DNA of 64,000 nt from Hydrogenophaga sp. (GCF_030158645.1 NZ_JAOASO010000133.1:1-64000), one strand, 5' to 3'. Numbered from the stretch's first letter, positions 38,188 through 47,942 are shown. A program made the numbers and translations. Notes: a model not told the origin generated them from the sequence alone.

Positions 38188-39009
38188 TCAGACTGCCGGG
38201 ATCGGGGACAGGACACGGTTGAAAAGCCGGTCGAAGTTGACGCTGGTGGCGTGGGCGATCTCCGCGACCTCCAGGCCTTTGATCTCTGCGATTTGCCGCG
38301 CCACCCAAGGCACGAACGCCGGTGAATTGGTCTTGCCGCGGTGCGGCACCGGCGCGAGATAGGGGCTGTCGGTCTCGATCAACATGCGGTCCAGCGGCAC
38401 CAGGGCGGCCACCTCACGGATGTCGCTGGCACTGCGAAAAGTGAGGATGCCGGAGAACGAAATGTAGAAGCCGAGGTCCAGGGCGGCACGCGCCACCTCG
38501 GCGGTTTCCGTGAAGCAATGGAACACGCCGCGTGCCTGCCCCAGCGAACCCCCTTCACCCACAAAACCGCCCTCCTCGCGCAAGATGGCCAGGGTGTCCT
38601 CGGACGCGCTGCGGGTGTGAATGACCAGCGGCAGGTCGGTTTGCCGAGCGGCCCGGATGTGTGTGCGGAAGCGCTCCCGCTGCCAGGCCATGTCGGCCAG
38701 GGACCGTTCACCCAGCCGGTAATAGTCCAACCCGGTTTCACCGATGCCCACGACCCGGGGACGGGCAGCGCGGTCCACCAGGTCGTTGAGTGTGGGCTCC
38801 TGAACGCCTTCGTTGTCGGGGTGCACACCAACGGTGGACCACAGGTTGGCGTTCTCGCGCGCCAGCGTGTGCACGTCTTCAAATTCTTCGAGCGTGGTGC
38901 AGATGCACAAGGCGCGATCCACCTGAGCCTGTGCCATGGCACTCAAGATCTCGGGCAACTGGCTCTTGAGCTCAGGAAAATTCAGATGGCAATGGGAGTC
39001 GGTGAACAT
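38188..39009 (-). CDS. tatD: TatD-family metal-dependent hydrolase
   Basis: A 273-residue TIM-barrel metal-dependent deoxyribonuclease-type hydrolase of the TatD/YcfH family. The metal ligands are seen in DSHCHLNF at the start, GIGETGLDYYR (about 91-101), LVIHTRSA, FHCFTE and ETDSPYLAP. It is downstream of pilZ and part of the conserved mltG-tmk-holB-pilZ-tatD order. YcfH-like would be a fair alternative name. Confidence 0.9.
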   Translation of the reverse strand: MFTDSHCHLNFPELKSQLPEILSAMAQAQVDRALCICTTLEEFEDVHTLARENANLWSTVGVHPDNEGVQEPTLNDLVDRAARPRVVGIGETGLDYYRLGERSLADMAWQRERFRTHIRAARQTDLPLVIHTRSASEDTLAILREEGGFVGEGGSLGQARGVFHCFTETAEVARAALDLGFYISFSGILTFRSASDIREVAALVPLDRMLIETDSPYLAPVPHRGKTNSPAFVPWVARQIAEIKGLEVAEIAHATSVNFDRLFNRVLSPIPAV

Positions 39010-39085
39010 GCAGTCCCTGGCATTCGGCAGAAGATGGAAGCCGCGCGGTTGGCCCGGTCAACGGGGCGGCGCAGAAGGCGCTGAC

Positions 39086-39457
39086 TCAGAGCGTCTGGGT
39101 GGCGCGGTCCGATCCGAGGCTGGCGCCGAGGATTTCCTCGATCTTCAGCTTCAGCATGCGTGACTTTTCATCGGAGGGGAACCGGATACCCACACCTTGC
39201 GTGCGCCCACCGGACGCCTTGGCCGGCGTGACCCAGGCCACCTTGCCGGCCACGGGGTAACGCTGTGGGTCGTCGGGCAGGCTGAGCAGCACGTACACGT
39301 CATCGCCCAGCCGGTACTCGCGCGAAGACGGGATGAAGATGCCGCCGTCGGCAAACAAGGGAATGTAGGCCGCGTAGAGCGCCGCCTTCTCCTTGATGGA
39401 GAGCTGGATCACGCTCGGGCGTGCCGCGGCCGCCGAGGGAGAAGGGGTTGTGCTCAT
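39086..39457 (-). CDS. pilZ: PilZ-domain protein (type IV pilus)
   Basis: A 123-residue protein of the PilZ type encoded between holB and tatD, as in many beta- and gammaproteobacteria. The domain runs from VIQLSIKEKAALYAAYIPLF through GDDVYVLLSLPDDPQRYPVA, KVAWVTPA and GVGIRFP. The N-terminal RxxxR and D/NxSxxG motifs for c-di-GMP are absent, as in the original PilZ. It therefore probably supports pilus assembly through protein contacts rather than binding the nucleotide. Confidence 0.85.
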   Translation of the reverse strand: MSTTPSPSAAAARPSVIQLSIKEKAALYAAYIPLFADGGIFIPSSREYRLGDDVYVLLSLPDDPQRYPVAGKVAWVTPAKASGGRTQGVGIRFPSDEKSRMLKLKIEEILGASLGSDRATQTL

Positions 39458-39566
39458 CGCGCCGAGTTTAGCGGCAATCTCGTCGCAGGCGCGCCTTGTT
39501 GCAGGGGCGCAAAAACAATGCCCGGTTGGGTATGGATGGTGCGGCCGAGCGCGCGCTTCGCAGCGC

Positions 39567-40610
39567 TCAAAGCGCCTTGGCGGCGAGCACCTGGCGCGTG
39601 CGGGCGGCCCAGGCTTCCTGCATCAAACCAGCGTTGTAGGGGTGCTCCACCGATCGTGCCGCCTGCATGAGCTCGCGCGACCAGGCGGCCAGCGCCGTCA
39701 TGCGTGGGGCGGCGGGCAGGCCGGCGGCCGGGAAAAACCGGGCGCTGGCGCCCGAGGCGAGGGCCATCAGGTCGTGACAAAGCTTTTGCAGCACCGCCAG
39801 CTGCTGCGCGGCCGGCCAGTCGGCCAGCACGGACCAGTCGCCCCGCGCCAGCGCTTGTGGCAGACCGGCCCAGGCTTGTGCATCCAGCCCGCTGGAAGCC
39901 CAGGCCAAGGCATCTTCGGGTCGTCCGCCCGCCGCCTGCAACCACACCGAAGCCTGTTCGGCCGTGGGCACAGGCGCAGGCGACTTTCCTCCAGCCCGCG
40001 CAGCACTCACCTGCGCGATCAGCCAGCTCAGCGCCTCGGGCCGCGCAGGCCAGACCATGGCGTGGGTCTGACAACGGCTGCGGATGGTGGGCAAGAGCTG
40101 GTGCGCGGATTCGGTGGCCAGGATGAAGCGCACCTCGCCCACCGGTTCCTCCAGCGTCTTGAGCAAGGTGTTGGCGGACTCCATGTTCATGCGCTCGGCC
40201 GGGTACACCAGGATCACCTTGGTGCTGCCGCGCGAGCGGGTGGTCTGCGTGAATGCGACCGCATCGCGCGCCGCTTCCACGCGGATCAGCTTGCTGGGCT
40301 TGCGCTTTTTGTCGTCGATGTCTTTTTGTGCGCCCTCATCGAGCGGCCAGTCCAGCGCCAGACTCAGCACCTCGGGCATGAGCGCGCACAGATCGGCGTG
40401 GGTGCGCACGTCGATGGCGTGGCAACTGCCGCATTCGCCGCAGGCACCGTGCGGTGTCGGTCGCTCACACAACCAGGCGCGTGCCAGCGCCAGCGCCAGG
40501 TCGTATTGGCCCAGGCCCGACGGGCCCGAGAGCAGCAAGGCGTGGCCGCGCTGGGCCAGCAGCGTGGTCAGCTGGGTCTGAAGCCAGGGAGCCAGTGCCG
40601 CCCCGCTCAC
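39567..40610 (-). CDS. holB: DNA polymerase III delta' subunit
   Basis: The clamp-loader subunit delta' (347 aa) of the DNA polymerase III holoenzyme. The degenerate AAA+ domain shows [20 protein letters not shown] (P-loop-like but lacking the catalytic lysine), a zinc-binding group [11 protein letters not shown] (about 56-66) and the sensor region [20 protein letters not shown]. The start overlaps the tmk stop by 4 bp, giving translational coupling. Confidence 0.9.
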   Translation of the reverse strand: MSGAALAPWLQTQLTTLLAQRGHALLLSGPSGLGQYDLALALARAWLCERPTPHGACGECGSCHAIDVRTHADLCALMPEVLSLALDWPLDEGAQKDIDDKKRKPSKLIRVEAARDAVAFTQTTRSRGSTKVILVYPAERMNMESANTLLKTLEEPVGEVRFILATESAHQLLPTIRSRCQTHAMVWPARPEALSWLIAQVSAARAGGKSPAPVPTAEQASVWLQAAGGRPEDALAWASSGLDAQAWAGLPQALARGDWSVLADWPAAQQLAVLQKLCHDLMALASGASARFFPAAGLPAAPRMTALAAWSRELMQAARSVEHPYNAGLMQEAWAARTRQVLAAKAL

Positions 40611-41266
40611 CGAACACCCTCGACTTGCAGCCAGCCGCGCTGCTCAAATGACAGGCGAACAGCGCGCCAGACCGCTTCTCTGGGTTGGTCTGAAGGCACA
40701 CGAACGAAACGCGCCGGGTCCTGACGCAGGCGATCGCCGTAGCCAGCCGCCACGCGCTCAAAAAACGCCTGTGGCTGCGACTCGAAGCGGTCGGGCAAGC
40801 GTGCGCCAGCCAGACGATCGGCAGCCACGGCAGGTGGCAGATCGAACCACACGGTGAGGTCGGGCTGGCGCAGGCGCCCGTCCTGCGCCGGCATGGCCTG
40901 CACCCAGCGCTCAAGCTGACCCAGCACAGCCAGGTCAAAGCCGCGCCCGGCGCCCTGGTAGGCGAACGTGGCGTCGGTGAACCGGTCACACAACACCACC
41001 TCGCGGCGCGCGAGTGCGGGCTCGATCACCTGCTGCAGGTGGTCTCGGCGCGCGGCAAACATCAGCAGTGCTTCGCACAACGGGTCCATCGGATCGTTGA
41101 GCACCAGTTCGCGCAGCTTCTCGGCCAACGGCGTGCCGCCGGGCTCGCGGGTCAGGGTGACCTCGCGTCCCTGTGCACGAAAGGCCTCGGCCAGTGCGGC
41201 AATGTGGGTGGATTTGCCCGCACCGTCGATGCCTTCAAAGGTGATGAAAAGTCCGGCGGTCTGCAT
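40607..41266 (-). CDS. tmk: Thymidylate kinase
   Basis: Phosphorylates dTMP to dTDP (219 aa). The P-loop is [11 protein letters not shown] (about 9-19); the DRF/DRX motif is [19 protein letters not shown], and the LID region follows ([13 protein letters not shown]). It sits between mltG and holB, the usual arrangement. Confidence 0.95.
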   Translation of the reverse strand: MQTAGLFITFEGIDGAGKSTHIAALAEAFRAQGREVTLTREPGGTPLAEKLRELVLNDPMDPLCEALLMFAARRDHLQQVIEPALARREVVLCDRFTDATFAYQGAGRGFDLAVLGQLERWVQAMPAQDGRLRQPDLTVWFDLPPAVAADRLAGARLPDRFESQPQAFFERVAAGYGDRLRQDPARFVRVPSDQPREAVWRAVRLSFEQRGWLQVEGVR

Positions 41267-41293
41267 GGGAGGGGAAGGGATGTCGAGCGGGGA

Positions 41294-42394
41294 TCAGCGG
41301 CGCAGGATGTAGCGGCGCACGGCGGCATTGTGCTCTTCCAGGGTGGCGCTGAACTGGCTTGAGCCATCGCCACGGGCCACGAAGTAGATGGCGTTGGTCT
41401 CGCCGGGCTGCACGGCAGCACGCAGCGAGGCCGCACCCGGCATGGCGATCGGCGTGGGCGGCAATCCAGCGCGGGTGTAGGTGTTGTAGGGCGTGTCGGT
41501 CTGCAGGTCGTCGCGGCGCAGGTTGCCGTCAAAGCGCTCGCCCAGGCCATAGATGACCGTGGGGTCGGTCTGCAACCGCATGCCGATGCGCAAGCGGTTG
41601 CTGAACACGCCGCCGATGCGTTTGCGGTCGCTCTCCAGACCGGTTTCCTTTTCGATGATGCTGGCCAGGATCAACGCCTCGTCGGGGCTGCGCAACGGCA
41701 CGGCGCTGTCGCGCTGGGCCCACGCATCGGCCAGGCGTTTGTCCATGGCCTGCGCGGCCTGGCGCAAGACGCTGGAGGCCGTGGCGCGTTTGGTGACGCG
41801 GTAGGTGTCGGGGAAAAAACGCCCCTCCGGATGCCGGCCCGGGTAGCCGATGAGGGCCATGATGTCGGCCGTGCTCATGCCCTCGATGTCCTGCGTGAGG
41901 TCGGCCGAGGCGCGCACCAGCTCAAACACCTGGCGGTGGTTCCAGCCTTCCAGCAGGGTGATGCTGCGAAAGGCCTGTTCACCGCGCACGAGTTTGGACA
42001 GCAGGCTGCGCGGCGTGGTGCCGGGCGCGAACTCGTAGCTGCCGGCCTTGATGTCGCGCGACTGACCCGACAACCGGAACCAGCCGTACAGCAGCACCCA
42101 GGGCGTCTGCACGCCCGACGATGACAGCCGCTCCGCAATCCCGCGCGCCGACTGGCCCGAAGCCACCTCGACCTCCAGCGGCGTCTGTTCGCTCACGCCG
42201 GGCGCCAACCGCAGGGGCTCGTCCACCCACCACACGCCGAAGGCAGCTGCGATCAGCAAGGCCACCAGCGGCAGCACGATCATGAGTTTGAGCAGACGCA
42301 GCAAGGGGGTGATCTCAACAGGGTGATGGGACGGACGAGGGCGCTCCGCGCGAGACGCACGATGATAATCGGGCACCTCGCGAGGGCGCCTCAT
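41294..42394 (-). CDS. mltG: Endolytic murein transglycosylase MltG
   Basis: A membrane-anchored lytic transglycosylase that cuts nascent peptidoglycan strands. One membrane segment (MIVLPLVALLIAAAFGVWW) precedes a LysM-like subdomain and the YceG catalytic domain, with LILASIIEKETG (catalytic Glu), GGVFSNRLRIGMRLQTDPTV and YNTYTRAGLPPTPIAMPG. The start is uncertain: ATG 42394 (used here, with GGGAGG upstream), a TTG near 42304, or ATG 42283, which gives the most usual length of about 329 aa. It is divergent from ygfZ. Confidence 0.85.
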   Translation of the reverse strand: MRRPREVPDYHRASRAERPRPSHHPVEITPLLRLLKLMIVLPLVALLIAAAFGVWWVDEPLRLAPGVSEQTPLEVEVASGQSARGIAERLSSSGVQTPWVLLYGWFRLSGQSRDIKAGSYEFAPGTTPRSLLSKLVRGEQAFRSITLLEGWNHRQVFELVRASADLTQDIEGMSTADIMALIGYPGRHPEGRFFPDTYRVTKRATASSVLRQAAQAMDKRLADAWAQRDSAVPLRSPDEALILASIIEKETGLESDRKRIGGVFSNRLRIGMRLQTDPTVIYGLGERFDGNLRRDDLQTDTPYNTYTRAGLPPTPIAMPGAASLRAAVQPGETNAIYFVARGDGSSQFSATLEEHNAAVRRYILRR

Positions 42395-42440
42395 CCCCCG
42401 GCGCCCCTCCCGGTATCCTGCAACCCAACAGGCTTCGCTC

Positions 42441-43397
42441 ATGAACTCCCCCAGCACCCTTGCCAGTCAGCCTTCTTCTCACGCGACGGCGCAGCCCCTG
42501 AACGGCGTGGTTCGTCTCCACCACCTCGGCGTGATCCAGGTCGACGGGGAAGAAGCGGCGAAATTCCTCCATGGACAACTCACGCACGACTTCTCGCTGC
42601 TGGGCTTGTCCGAAGCGCGGCTGGCCGCTTTCTGCTCGGCCAAGGGCCGCATGCAGGCCAGTTTCATGGGTTTCAAGCGCCGCCACGATCAGGTCCTGCT
42701 GGTCTGCAGCCGAGACCTGCTGCCCGCCACGCTCAAGCGCCTGTCGATGTTTGTGCTGCGCGCCAAAGCGAAGTTGAGCGATGCCAGCGACGCGTTCGCC
42801 CTGTGGGGACTGGCCGGCCACGCGGTGCCCGCCGCCCTGCCCGCCGCGCCGTGGTCACAGGTGCGCGAAGGGGACGCCAGCGTGGTGCGGCTGTACCCCG
42901 CCGAGGGCGTTGGCCGGGCGCTGTGGGCGGCACCTGCGGAGATCCCGGCACCGGTGGGTCAGGCCCTGCCGGAGGACCTCTGGCACTGGCTCGACGTGAG
43001 AAGTGGGGTGGCCACGCTGAGCCAGCCGGTGTTCGAAGCCTTCGTGCCGCAGATGCTCAATTACGAGTCGGTCGGCGGTGTGAACTTCAAGAAGGGTTGT
43101 TATCCCGGCCAGGAGGTGGTGGCGCGCAGCCAGTTCCGCGGCACGCTCAAGCGCCGCGCGTACCTCGTGCATGCGGCCGGGCCACTGGCGGTGGGCCAGG
43201 AGGTGTTCCACAGCGGCGACGCCGAGCAAGCCTGCGGCACCGTGGTGCAAGCTGCCGCCCATCCGGACGGCGGATTCGACGCCATCGTGTCCATGCAGAC
43301 CAGCGCGGCCCAGGATGGCAGCCTGCACGCCGGCGCTGCGGGGGGTCCGTTGCTCACCCTGCTGACCCTGCCCTACCCGCTGCTCGACGACATCTGA
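42441..43397 (+). CDS. ygfZ: Folate-binding protein YgfZ
   Basis: A GcvT-like tetrahydrofolate-binding protein (318 aa) that supports assembly or repair of certain iron-sulfur enzymes. The signature KGCYPGQEVVARSQFRG (Cys within KGCYxGQE) is intact around residues 215-231. The N-terminal GcvT-like part has LHGQLTHDFSLL and FCSAKGRMQASFM. It is divergent from mltG and is followed 13 bp later by the NRDE gene. Confidence 0.9.
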   Translation: MNSPSTLASQPSSHATAQPLNGVVRLHHLGVIQVDGEEAAKFLHGQLTHDFSLLGLSEARLAAFCSAKGRMQASFMGFKRRHDQVLLVCSRDLLPATLKRLSMFVLRAKAKLSDASDAFALWGLAGHAVPAALPAAPWSQVREGDASVVRLYPAEGVGRALWAAPAEIPAPVGQALPEDLWHWLDVRSGVATLSQPVFEAFVPQMLNYESVGGVNFKKGCYPGQEVVARSQFRGTLKRRAYLVHAAGPLAVGQEVFHSGDAEQACGTVVQAAAHPDGGFDAIVSMQTSAAQDGSLHAGAAGGPLLTLLTLPYPLLDDI

Positions 43398-43410
43398 AGC
43401 GGGCCCCGCC

Positions 43411-44238
43411 GTGTGCTTGATCGCCTTCGCGCTGAACGCCGACGCGGCCTGCCCGCTGCGGATTGCTTCCAACCGCGACGAATTCCTGGACAGGCCCACC
43501 GCGGCGCTGCACCGTTGGCAACTGGCCGACGGCACCGAGGTGGTGGGCGGGCGGGATCTGCGCGATGGTGGCACCTGGCTTGGCTTGAGCCCGCAGGGCC
43601 GGGTGGCGATGCTGACAAATGTGCGCCAGCCGGTACAGGAACCCGCTCGGCGCAGCCGGGGCGAGCTGGTCACGCGCTGGCTGCAGTGCGACGGTGACGC
43701 CGAACGTTTCGCCTACGGCCTCGACCCGGCCCTCTATGGCGCATTCAATCTCGTGGTGGGCGACTTCCATGCCCGCGCCTGGCACTGGATGGGCAACCGC
43801 GATCCTGGTGCACCGCACAGTGCACGGTCCAGCGTCCTGCACCAGCGGGCGCTTGGAGACGGGATCTACGGCCTGTCCAACGCCAGCCTGGACACACCGT
43901 GGCCCAAGACACAGCGGCTCAAAGCGGCGCTCGTCGCATCGATGAACACCGACGCCGACTGGCTGTCGCCCCTGTCAGAGGCCCTCACCCACGACCAACC
44001 GGTGCCCGACCCCGACCTGCCCCACACCGGCATGTCCACGGAGCTGGAGCGGGCGCTTTCCAGCCCGTTCGTGCGCATGGCCGACCGTGCGTACGGCACG
44101 CGCAGCAGCCAGGTGGTGAGCTTGCAGGCGCGTGCGCAGGGCTTTGCGGTGACGGTACACGAATGGACCCACGATCCGGCGGCGGCTGTCTCCAGCCTCG
44201 TGCCCGACCGCGCCCGCATCGAGACCCTGGTGTGGTGA
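43411..44238 (+). CDS. NRDE-family (TANGO2-like) protein
   Basis: A 275-residue protein of the NRDE/TANGO2 family. The N-terminal cysteine after a GTG start (MCLIAFALN) and the motif IASNRDEFLDRP are diagnostic; GGTWLGLSPQGRVAMLTNVR and GIYGLSNASLDTPWPK follow. The catalytic function is not settled; links to membrane traffic and heme handling are reported for relatives. Probably co-transcribed with ygfZ. Confidence 0.85.
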   Translation: MCLIAFALNADAACPLRIASNRDEFLDRPTAALHRWQLADGTEVVGGRDLRDGGTWLGLSPQGRVAMLTNVRQPVQEPARRSRGELVTRWLQCDGDAERFAYGLDPALYGAFNLVVGDFHARAWHWMGNRDPGAPHSARSSVLHQRALGDGIYGLSNASLDTPWPKTQRLKAALVASMNTDADWLSPLSEALTHDQPVPDPDLPHTGMSTELERALSSPFVRMADRAYGTRSSQVVSLQARAQGFAVTVHEWTHDPAAAVSSLVPDRARIETLVW

Positions 44239-44241
44239 GCT

Positions 44242-45105
44242 TCAGAGGCGTTTGAACATCGCCACGTGCGGGATACCGGCTTCTTCAAACGGCTCGCCCA
44301 GCACCGTGAACCCCAGGCGGGCGTAGAAGCCTTCAGCGCTGCGCTGCGCGTGCAGCACCACCTCGGCATCACCGCGCTCGCGGGCGGTCTCCATCAGGGC
44401 CAGCAGCACATCGCGCCCCAGGCGCCCGCCGCGCAGGGTGCGATCCACCGCCATGCGTCCGACCTTGGAGCTGCCCGGTTCGTGGGGCAACAATCGGCCC
44501 GTGGCCAGGGGTCGGCCCAGGCGGTTGTAGGCCACGGCGTGCACGGCGGTGGCATCGGGGGTGTCCCATTCCAGTTCTTTGGGAATCTTTTGCTCTTCGA
44601 CGAACACCGCTGTGCGCAGGCGCTGGGCATCGGCACCCAGCTCGCTCCAGGATCCCACGCGCACCTCGGTCACCGGTCCACCCGACTCGTAGCCACTGAG
44701 GATCTCGCGCAACACAGCCGGCACCGGGCGCGAGGTTTGCGAAGCCGGATCGGCAAAGACGTAGACGATTTCACTGCTGATCAGGTGTTCGTCGCCGCGG
44801 AAGATCGCGCCGGTGAAGGTGATGGACGAGGTGCCGACACGGCTGCACTTCATGGCCACCTCGATCTGGTCGTCAGCCCGGGCCGAGGCGTGGAACTCCA
44901 CCGTGGCCTTGACAACGTACAGATCGCCGTCGAGCTGGTGCATGGTTTCCTGGTAGGGCAGCCCGAGCACCCGCCAGTAGTCGGTGATGGCGGTGTCGAA
45001 GTACATCAGGTAGTGCGCGTTGAAGACGATCTTCTGCATGTCCACCTCGGCCCAGCGCACACGCAGGCGGTGGAAGAAGCGGAAATCGGTGCGTTTCAAG
45101 CTCAT
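44242..45105 (-). CDS. Fusion of YbgC-like thioesterase and GNAT acetyltransferase
   Basis: Two enzymes in one chain (287 aa). Residues about 1-140 are a hot-dog acyl-CoA thioesterase of the YbgC/FadM type (RLRVRWAEVDMQKIVFNAHY; VEFHASARADDQIEVAMKCS). Residues about 145-287 are a GNAT N-acetyltransferase of the ElaA type (AVFVEEQKIPKELEWD; VGRMAVDRTLRGGRLGRDVL; AEGFYARLGFTVLG). The join is in frame with no stop, so it is a real fusion. Substrates are unknown. It ends head-on with the NRDE gene, 3 bp apart. Confidence 0.85.
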   Translation of the reverse strand: MSLKRTDFRFFHRLRVRWAEVDMQKIVFNAHYLMYFDTAITDYWRVLGLPYQETMHQLDGDLYVVKATVEFHASARADDQIEVAMKCSRVGTSSITFTGAIFRGDEHLISSEIVYVFADPASQTSRPVPAVLREILSGYESGGPVTEVRVGSWSELGADAQRLRTAVFVEEQKIPKELEWDTPDATAVHAVAYNRLGRPLATGRLLPHEPGSSKVGRMAVDRTLRGGRLGRDVLLALMETARERGDAEVVLHAQRSAEGFYARLGFTVLGEPFEEAGIPHVAMFKRL

Positions 45106-45106
45106 G

Positions 45107-46090
45107 TCATGTGTCCTGGAAGGCTTGGCGCAGCGCCCGGGCTGCGTCGTTGTGGGCGGTCAGGGCCTGGGGAATGGCCCGACCGAAGTTGATGAAACCG
45201 TGCACCACGCCGGCGTAGATCTCGATGTCCACCGGCACCCCGGCGTGCCGCAAGCGGTCGGCGTACATCACGCCTTCGTCGGTGAGCGGATCGCATTCGG
45301 CCAGGCCGATCCACGCCGGCGCCACGTCGTCGAGCTCGCGCACATGGCCTTGTTCGTCGACGCCATCGAGCGGCGCGAAACGCCAATCGTCTCGGTCGGC
45401 GGCGCTGCGCAGGTAGTGGCCAAAGAAATAGCGGATGTGGGGCTCCTCCAGCAGGAAGCCCTCGGCGAACTTGGTGTGCGACGCCGTGTCTTGATGCCCC
45501 ACGCAACCGGGGTAGTAGAGCAACTGCATCGCCAGCGGCACGCCCGCGTCTCGCGCGGCGATCGCTGTCACCGCGGCCAGGGTGCCGCCGGCGCTGTCGC
45601 CACCGACGGCGATGCGCTTCGGGTCCAGTCCGAGCGCCTGGCACTGCGCGCGCAGGCCTTGCAGGCTGTCCCAGGCGTCAAACACCGCGGTCGGAAATTT
45701 CCAGTCGGGTGCCAGTCGGTAGTCCACCGACACCACCGCGCAATGGGCCAGGTGCGCCAGGTGCCGGCACAGCGCCGCGTGGGTGGCCACGCTGCCCACC
45801 GTGAAACCGCCGCCGTGGAAATACAGCAGCACCGGCAGAGCGACCTCGCTGGCGGGTGCAAACAGCTGCGCACCGAGCTTGGCACCATCGCGCGCCGTGA
45901 AACGCAGGTCTTCCACACGGGCCAGCTTATGCGACGGGATCTCCAGCACACCGGCCCCGGCCTCGTAGGCCAGCCTGGCCTGGGCGGGTGTCAGTGCGTG
46001 CAGGGGCACATGACCGGCGCGCGCGATGCGCTCCAGCACATGGCGCATGGCCGGCGTGAGCAGCGAGCGGGGATCGGGGTGGTGAGACAT
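45107..46090 (-). CDS. Alpha/beta-hydrolase esterase, hormone-sensitive-lipase type
   Basis: A cytoplasmic carboxylesterase (327 aa) of family IV. The oxyanion motif LLYFHGGGFTVGSVATH, the nucleophile elbow GGDSAGG, ECDPLTDEG (Asp) and VHGFINFG (His) form the complete triad set. The ATG at 46090 is chosen because the upstream extension shows no homology-like content. It overlaps nothing; its stop is 1 bp from the start of the thioesterase-GNAT gene, so the two are probably one operon. Likely substrates are short acyl esters. Confidence 0.85.
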   Translation of the reverse strand: MSHHPDPRSLLTPAMRHVLERIARAGHVPLHALTPAQARLAYEAGAGVLEIPSHKLARVEDLRFTARDGAKLGAQLFAPASEVALPVLLYFHGGGFTVGSVATHAALCRHLAHLAHCAVVSVDYRLAPDWKFPTAVFDAWDSLQGLRAQCQALGLDPKRIAVGGDSAGGTLAAVTAIAARDAGVPLAMQLLYYPGCVGHQDTASHTKFAEGFLLEEPHIRYFFGHYLRSAADRDDWRFAPLDGVDEQGHVRELDDVAPAWIGLAECDPLTDEGVMYADRLRHAGVPVDIEIYAGVVHGFINFGRAIPQALTAHNDAARALRQAFQDT

Positions 46091-46244
46091 GGCCCCCCGA
46101 TTGTCGCGGGGCTCGCTGCCGGATGGCACATCGCAAACCGAACGGCCTGTCTTGTGGGTGACGGCCCGCGGGTTGACGCCATAGGTGGATTGCGGGCCCG
46201 GCCGTATAGTTTTTGGACGCAGAAAAACCACCACGGAGACCGCC

Positions 46245-47381
46245 TTGGCCCAGATCCTCTACATCACCAACATCCTGATCGACTTCGGGGTGCTTTCGCA
46301 GTTGCAGGCCGAGTGCGAGCGCGTGGGCATCCGCCGCCCGCTGATCGTCACCGATGCCGGCGTGAAGGCCGCGGGCTTGCTGGACAAGGCCACCGCCGCC
46401 CTGCCCGGCTTGCAGCCCGCGGTGTTCGACCAGACGCCGTCGAACCCGACCGAGGCCGCCGTGCGCGCCGCGGTGGCGGTGTACCAGGCGCAAGGCTGCG
46501 ACGGACTCATTGCCTTGGGTGGCGGCAGCGCCATCGACTGCGCCAAAGGCGTGGCCATTGCCTGCACGCACGAAGGCCCGCTCAAGACCTACGCCACCAT
46601 CGAAGGCGGCTCGCCGAAGATCACCGATCGCGTGCCGCCGCTGATTGCCGTGCCCACCACGGCGGGCACCGGCAGCGAGGTCGCGCGCGGCGCCATCGTG
46701 ATCGTGGACGATGGCCGCAAGCTCGGTTTCCACAGCTGGCACCTGGTGCCCAAGACCGCGCTGCTCGACCCCGAGCTCACGCTGGGCTTGCCGCCCATGC
46801 TCACCGCCGCCACCGGCATGGACGCCATTGCGCATTGCATGGAAACCTTCATGGCGCCGCCATTCAACCCACCGGCCGACGGCATCGGTCTGGACGGTCT
46901 GGCGCGCGGCTGGGCGCACATCGAGCGCGCCACCAAAAACGGCCAGGACCGCGACGCGCGTTTGAACATGATGAGCGCGAGCATGCAGGGCGCGATGGCG
47001 TTTCAAAAAGGACTGGGCTGCGTGCATTCGCTCAGCCACAGCCTGGGTGGCGTCAACCCGCGCCTGCACCACGGCACGCTCAACGCGGTGTTTCTCCCCG
47101 CCGTGATCCGCTTCAACGCCGAGGCCGAGTCGATGAAGAAGGACAACCGCCTGCAGCGCATGGCGCACGCCATGGGCCTGAGCAGCGGGGGTGATGTGGC
47201 CGAAGCGGTCACCGACATGAACGCCCGCCTGGGCCTGCCCACGGGTCTGGCCGCGATGGGTGTGACACCCGATCTGTTCGACAAGGTCATCGAAGGCGCC
47301 ATGGCCGACCATTGCCACAAGACCAACCCTCGCCTGGCCACCGCCGACGACTACCGCGCGATGCTGCAGGCCGCTCTGTAA
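46245..47381 (+). CDS. Iron-containing alcohol dehydrogenase
   Basis: A group-III metal-dependent alcohol dehydrogenase (378 aa). Cofactor motif GLIALGGGSAIDCAKGVAI (about residues 85-103); TTAGTGSEV; and the iron-ligand segment MDAIAHCMETFMAPP plus GCVHSLSHSLGG with the conserved histidines. The start is a TTG at 46245, seven bases after GGAG; no ATG fits the family's N-terminus. A perfect terminator follows. The physiological alcohol is not evident; 1,3-propanediol- or butanol-type enzymes and MdpX-like oxidoreductases all share these motifs. Confidence 0.85.
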   Translation: MAQILYITNILIDFGVLSQLQAECERVGIRRPLIVTDAGVKAAGLLDKATAALPGLQPAVFDQTPSNPTEAAVRAAVAVYQAQGCDGLIALGGGSAIDCAKGVAIACTHEGPLKTYATIEGGSPKITDRVPPLIAVPTTAGTGSEVARGAIVIVDDGRKLGFHSWHLVPKTALLDPELTLGLPPMLTAATGMDAIAHCMETFMAPPFNPPADGIGLDGLARGWAHIERATKNGQDRDARLNMMSASMQGAMAFQKGLGCVHSLSHSLGGVNPRLHHGTLNAVFLPAVIRFNAEAESMKKDNRLQRMAHAMGLSSGGDVAEAVTDMNARLGLPTGLAAMGVTPDLFDKVIEGAMADHCHKTNPRLATADDYRAMLQAAL

Positions 47382-47419
47382 CACCGCCCCTGCCCAACCG
47401 GGCAGCCCTGGTTTCGTGT

Positions 47420-47450
47420 GCCGCGACAGCTGGCTGTCGCGGCTTTTTTT
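47420..47450 (+). terminator. Rho-independent terminator after the alcohol dehydrogenase
   Basis: GCCGCGACAG (47420-47429) and CTGTCGCGGC (47434-47443) form a perfect 10-bp stem with a CTGG loop, followed by seven Ts. It lies 39 bp after the stop codon and separates this gene from the following cluster. Confidence 0.95.
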
Positions 47451-47681
47451 CGCCCGTTGCACGGGCGTTGCGGCGGCTTCCGCAGCCCTCTTTTGGGGCG
47501 TTTCCGAGTCATCGATTCATGAGCGTTTCATAACCTGTTCGTCAATCCTCGACGGTTTGATTGCCGCAGACTGATCTCACTGAATTCGATGCCGCCCAGT
47601 ATGAAACAGCCCGGCTGGGTGCAGGGCCGCTGGGCGGTTGCATCTGAATGGAGTTCAGACAACCCACCACCAGGACAGATC

Positions 47682-47942
47682 ATGACATTCGCATCTTTCT
47701 TGAACGCCACCGACACCGCGCTGACCGCCCGGGAGACCGAGATCCTCGACTTCATTGCCCGGGGCCTCACCTCCAAACAGATCGCCCGGGAACTGAACAT
47801 CAGCCCCTACACGGTGAACACGCACCGCGACAACCTGCGCCGCAAGCTCGGCGCGCACAACGGGGCGCAACTCGCCTCTTGCCGCGCCACGCTGTCGTCG
47901 TTCAAGGCCTCGGGCGAAGCGTCCATGGCAACCAAGTTCTGA
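47682..47942 (+). CDS. Single-domain LuxR-type DNA-binding protein
   Basis: An 86-residue protein consisting almost entirely of a LuxR/NarL helix-turn-helix: LTARETEILDFIARGLTSKQ, then IARELNISPYTVNTHRDNL, then RRKLGAHNGAQL. No sensing or receiver domain is present. The ATG at 47682 follows an AGGACAG ribosome site; the frame is open upstream but without a better start. It precedes two tandem paralogues of unknown function by 39 bp in the same direction and may control them. Confidence 0.75.
   Translation: MTFASFLNATDTALTARETEILDFIARGLTSKQIARELNISPYTVNTHRDNLRRKLGAHNGAQLASCRATLSSFKASGEASMATKF

Noticed and set aside
45020-47194. 724-codon plus-strand frame across three genes
   Set aside because: It runs antisense to the thioesterase and esterase genes and out of frame through the alcohol dehydrogenase gene; no homology-like content.
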